This document shows positions 58,068 through 64,000 of a stretch of DNA of 64,000 nucleotides, in pieces. A program made the position numbers and the translations under genes. Where the stretch lies: positions 2,053,555-2,117,554 of the forward strand of contig CM040092.1 of NCBI GenBank assembly GCA_022496805.1. Reading direction: 5' to 3'. How positions within the stretch are numbered: the stretch's first letter is position 1; each line of letters opens with the position of its first letter. Below the pieces are notes generated by a model. The model searched no databases. It was not told where the DNA came from and worked only from the letters and a program-made list of their open reading frames with translations. The stretch is from Pohlia nutans (lineage: Eukaryota > Streptophyta > Bryopsida > Bryales > Mniaceae).

Positions 58068-58608
58068 TCTAGATTTCAGTTACCCTTACCCGAAAATAGG
58101 ATATCTGAAATCTAAGAGAGGTATAGATTTTAGCTACACGGGGCTCATTTACCATCTAATGTGATAATTGAAGCAAAACTATAGAATGGGTGGCAGTATT
58201 CAAAAAAGTACAGCAATTGAACAAGACAAATACGAACACAGTACATGTACAATACAATTATTGTGTGCACTTGCAACATTGTTAGAGCCGCCTTTTTTAA
58301 TGACAAGCCCAAGTCATTCCTTTGGGCGTTACCTATTAACTCTGTCACAATGATGCTATGAATGGAGAATCATGTTTTTGGCCCATCAGCGATGACTCTC
58401 CACGTCGCGGCAAATTTTATTCTCATCTCAAGTTTTATGCAAATGTGTTCAAAAGATAAATATGCCATTTTTAATCTAGTTTTTAAAATCCTCAAAACTA
58501 GTCAAAACTGTGTTTACAATCGTATTTTGAAGTTTAGCAAATTAGAGTTTGAAGATATTATATGTTAATGTTAGGTTAAAGAAGAAAATTTAGTAAGATT
58601 CAACATAA

Positions 58609-58645
<37 letters not shown>

Positions 58646-59039
58646 TTCTTTTAAATCCAAATATAGTGAGACAATGTGCACTCTACATAACCAAAAAATA
58701 GTGAGATTTTATCATTGAACTATTTGATTTTAAATTAAAATGCATTGAGCACAAGTGATCGAAACCGAAAACTTTGAACAAAAAAATTGTAGAGCAGGAT
58801 GGAATCCATAACATAGTAAAATTTGAGACAAAATACACACAAAGATTTTTATAGTTCACTATGTACATGAACTTGGTTGTTTGATTAAATGACTTTCAAA
58901 ATTTTATGGATGCTTGCTTCTTCAAGTTACAACATCTTTGACAGCTCGTGACAGTTCATATTCACCAGTCAAGACACTCCCTAATCATAATTTGCTAAAA
59001 ATATGTAAAAACATACACGTAAATTATTAAAATTTGAAG
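58068..59039. other. No gene seen
   Basis: Contains a small inverted repeat of TCTAGATTTCAG / CTGAAATCTA type at 58068-58130 and an AT microsatellite. Frames at 58145-58568 have no known domain. Confidence 0.4.
58613..58642. repeat. (AT)n microsatellite
   Basis: About 15 AT units. Confidence 0.95.
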
Positions 59040-59305
59040 GATATAACACACATTTCAATAAAATTGAACCACATTTTGTTAAAACTAGACTACCAGATTG
59101 GAAAAGTGTTGGGGAGTGTTGCCCTTCTCCACAGAGATAAGTCCCCAATTTTTTTCGGTGTTCTTATTCCACGAATAAGAACACTCTAGAAAAACTGAAG
59201 ACCTATCTCTATTGAGAAGGGTAGCACTCCCCATCACCTTTTCAGTCTGGTAGTCCAGTTTTAACGAAATGTGGTACAGTTTTAATGAAATGTGTGTTAT
59301 ATAGT
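59040..59305. mobile_element. Foldback element, different family
   Basis: Arms of about 130 bp pair around a centre at about 59170. They share TATAACACACATTTC at the tips, then AAAACTAGACTACCAGA and GGGGAGTG blocks with their inverse, and GTGTTCTTATTC at the loop. Unrelated in sequence to 35008-35369. Target duplication not resolved. Confidence 0.8.
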
Positions 59306-61168
<1,863 letters not shown>

Positions 61169-61746
61169 TTAACCCCTAACTCCCTGAGCGTCCATTTTTT
61201 GGACGATGTACAGATTTCATCCATAATTTCTCATCCGTCATGCACTTTTTTGCAGTGTGGATTTTTTACTGTAGATTCTATGAGAAGTTAGCTACATGCA
61301 TATGTGATCCGATTAGAAAGGGGATGATTTGTGGATTTTTTATGCCTCATTTCATGTTGTAGTGATTCACCCAAAATTTTGAAGATTTCAGTGTAAAAGT
61401 GCTCTAAAAAAAGTCAACTCATATAATTAAGCAACCAAAAAATCTCCAAAAATCACTACACTTAGAGTATTACATTTCAACCAATCACAAAAAAATTCAT
61501 TCGTAGATTGTCAATATCTTATTTGTAATTGAATTTCAAAATAGTTTTGAATTTCACGTTTCAAATTTTATATAAAATCATTGGTAATAGCAATCATAGA
61601 TCTAACCATATGGATAGAATCTAAAATTCATAACGTACAACTTTTATTCATATATCAAGTTCAAAATATCCCTCTAGGTTGCATTTCATAATGCATCTTT
61701 GCAAAACTGCCGAATTTGGAGAGGGCTCTAGGTATTTAGGGGTTAA
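61169..61746 (+). mobile_element. TTAA family A, copy A10 (578 bp)
   Basis: Full length with perfect ends: TTAACCCCTAACTCCCTGAG and GGTATTTAGGGGTTAA. It carries GAGCGTCCATTTTTTGGACG at the left, a short palindrome TCCATTTTTTGGA next to the terminus. It is the best forward reference for the family. Confidence 0.9.
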
Positions 61747-62284
61747 GGACTACCTTCTAATTTATTATCAATTTACAGTGTTTGTAATCAATGATTATGA
61801 ACCTAGTTTTAATTTATGCTAGTTTCGAAATGAAATTGTAGTTACACTATTTTAACCCATAAACGCCCATAGGACCAGAAGTGTTTGCTTTCATTTATTT
61901 ATAGGAGTTGAAATAAATCATTTATACCCTTTTAGGAATATAATGTACCAATAGAAAGAAGAAATCATAACCTACATTTTTGAATGCTAAAAATATTTTT
62001 TGAGGCATACAACAACCAACTACTAGCTTCCAAAGTGGATTCCTATTTTTATTGCCAATTAAGGCTAAATATATGTTTTTAAAACCTATCTCTATATTAC
62101 TTTTTATTTATACTACACTAATTTATCTTATTAGTGCAAATGATCTACTAATTTTCCAAAGTCAAATCATTTAAAATATATTTAAAATTAGTGTGGATGG
62201 AAAAGAAGGTATCATGTACATTGTGAACAATTTCAATGTCAACTCTACATTCAAAATAAATAAATCAACTCCCACCCTGTCCTA
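61747..62284. other. Lone TTAA-element end; otherwise nothing
   Basis: TTAACCCATAAACGCCCATA at 61852 is a left-type end with no partner found to the right. Confidence 0.45.
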
Positions 62285-62512
62285 GAGGATTTAGAGCATG
62301 ATTTCATGTAAAACCGTATTTTCCCACATTTCCATTTCAATGCGGGGATCAGCATAATATAACTTGTTTTTATGCTTGTCATAGTAAGTTGGGTTAGGAT
62401 GGGAGTCACCTGTGGGGAGGTTTTTAGATGTTGCATAAAATGCTTTAAGAATTAGGGTCCATGTCATAGCACCAGTAACTCCATCATGATGTTTTCTTTC
62501 TCTCTGGCACAA
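62285..62512 (-). pseudogene. Possible exon or pseudogene exon, unknown family
   Basis: The minus strand reads CQRERKHHDGVTGAMTWTLI, then after a linker NPTYYDKHKNKLYYADPRIE and WENTVLHEIM before a stop at about 62294. Composition and charge pattern look like a real protein, unlike the AT-driven frames around it. A CCCCACAG|GTGA junction at about 62418 could be an exon boundary. No upstream exon or promoter is visible. I do not recognise the family. It could be the last exon of a gene lying to the right or a relic. Confidence 0.3.
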
Positions 62513-64000
62513 CCATCCAGATTACTTATTATTTTTGTACTGTACAGAACAGAACAAAGCGTGCTTGCGTCCATGGATGTTTGCACATTTCACAAGTAGA
62601 TTGTGGGAATTTTAATCTAAGGTGGAGGCACCTGAAACTGGAACTGTAACTGGAATATTTTGAAATCAAATTGGGACTATTTTTTACTAATAGATTCATA
62701 AGATTCATGAATAAAAGTGGATTATAAAAGAATCAAATCAATGTAAATGTAATTTATATGAATTTTGGAAGTGAAAAGTTGATCAATCCCCATTTATGCC
62801 ATATAGGTGATGGTTTATTCAACACAAAAGCATCGTGAATTGTATCCTACATGCCCCAATTTTGCCCATTTGTAAACCTTGACCAAGAACAAAGGTAACA
62901 ATATTTGACGGAGGGGACTCTAAATTGTAACATGTTCAGCTCAATCTCGTCATGATACCGAAGATACCTTTCCTAGTCCATCTAACACCAAAGCCTTTCA
63001 AGTGGTTGGTTTCAAGATCTTTGGAGATTACAAGTGGTCCGATTTAGATATCTTGGATAGTGTTAGCCAACCAATCTTTTTATTTTTCCATTCGTAAAGC
63101 AACACGCACCTTGGCACGTAAGGAAAACATGAATAGATATCCATGAAATTATATATTATAAGTCACTTTCATCAAAATAGTAATAGTTTTAATACTTTCA
63201 AAAAATAAATAAAGAGTTTGATGATTTCATCCACATTTTTTACCAATTTTTTCTGGTGAAAAAGTAGCCACTCCTAAAATGAGGTGAGATTGTGGCGAAA
63301 GTTCACCAATTTTTTTTGGATGGTGGTAGCTGGGGCACCTATGGGATGAGAATGAGAGGTGGGCGGTTTAGAGCATAACCCATGCACGCTAAAGTCGACT
63401 CACTAAAATTATTCATCTACATTTGAAGGGCCCTAACTTACACTCTCCCACCCTCAAACGCCCCTCAAACACCAAAAGTGCCTCAAACACCAAAAGTGCA
63501 TCAAATAATCAATGGACCAATCATGAGTTGAATGTGAGATATAGTAAACTAAACTTAGATTTGAAGGGCCATTTCTTGACACGCTACCATTGAGGGTCAA
63601 GACGCATTTTTGAAGGGCCCTTATCATTTTTCATCTAGTTATTATGTGTGTCACATTCTTTGAGGGCATGGGTGCAGATGCTCCACCTCAACTTTATATT
63701 AGGTCATTAAACATGGAGTTGTAATTGTCTGTATGTATGTATGTATGTATGTATGTATGTACTGGGAGAAGAAGAGGGAAAACTCAATCTATCTGTATCC
63801 GCCTGTCTATTACGGGTTGGTCAGTGGCTTTCCCTCTTGGATTGCGCCAACTTACTTGATTCCCGAGCTTTCAGACATAAGTGAAAGGCTGATCGGAAAT
63901 GTTCCCCCTTGTTAGGGGAAGAGGAGTACTGTTTCTTCCCTCTGCATCCCAAGAGAAAACAAAAACCAAAACAATGTTCATTATGGGACATACGGAACAC
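62513..64000. other. No supported gene
   Basis: Includes a repeated CCTCAAACACCAAAAGTGC word at 63465-63500 and the GTAT repeat below. The frame at 63733-63915 begins in that repeat; its later part has no known domain. Confidence 0.4.
63731..63761. repeat. (GTAT)n microsatellite
   Basis: About seven tetranucleotide units. Confidence 0.95.

Overview
This window is plant-like nuclear DNA built almost entirely of transposable elements. I find no intact host gene. CACTA-type ends with 3-bp duplications, a LINE fragment ending in the zf-RVT zinc domain typical of plant LINEs, Tourist-like and TA-flanked MITEs, long (AT)n tracts and an AT-rich background point to a land plant. The LINE style recalls seed-free lineages such as mosses, but no marker fixes the species.

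Layout. 1-11.1 kb: MITEs in AT-rich DNA. 11.7-23.9 kb (minus strand): a decayed non-LTR retrotransposon of about 12 kb. Read 5'->3' on the minus strand it has an ORF1-like region, an APE endonuclease, reverse transcriptase, a linker, an unassigned domain, RNase H, a CCHC knuckle and a restriction-like (KPD...E) endonuclease. This is the double-endonuclease layout of Dualen-type elements. It is broken by a 269-bp MITE, a 0.67-kb insertion, two expanded (AT)n tracts and many stops and frameshifts. 23.9-54.6 kb: a MITE field with two SINEs (42.9 and 44.3 kb) whose 3' 150 bp copies the 3' end of that LINE. 55-58 kb: a second, 5'-truncated LINE of zf-RVT type inside its own target duplication, with smaller relatives at 50.9 and 39.8 kb. 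58-64 kb: more MITEs, a 100-bp (TA)n tract and one possible exon near 62.4 kb.

The dominant class is a set of short non-coding elements of at least eight sequence families (named A-J here; 240-920 bp). All begin TTAA-CCC(C/T)TAAA and end with the inverse followed by TTAA. About 28 copies cover roughly 14 kb by my coordinates, and family A alone has ten. Nested copies with a resolvable empty site show that TTAA is the duplicated target. That is the signature of piggyBac-type DNA transposons, but no transposase is visible here.

How the parts interact: the large LINE presumably supplied (here or from other copies) the machinery that moved the SINEs. The zf-RVT LINE made the truncated fragments. 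The DNA-transposon MITEs inserted into one another and into the LINE, giving a relative age order. All calls were made by eye; none was confirmed by database search.
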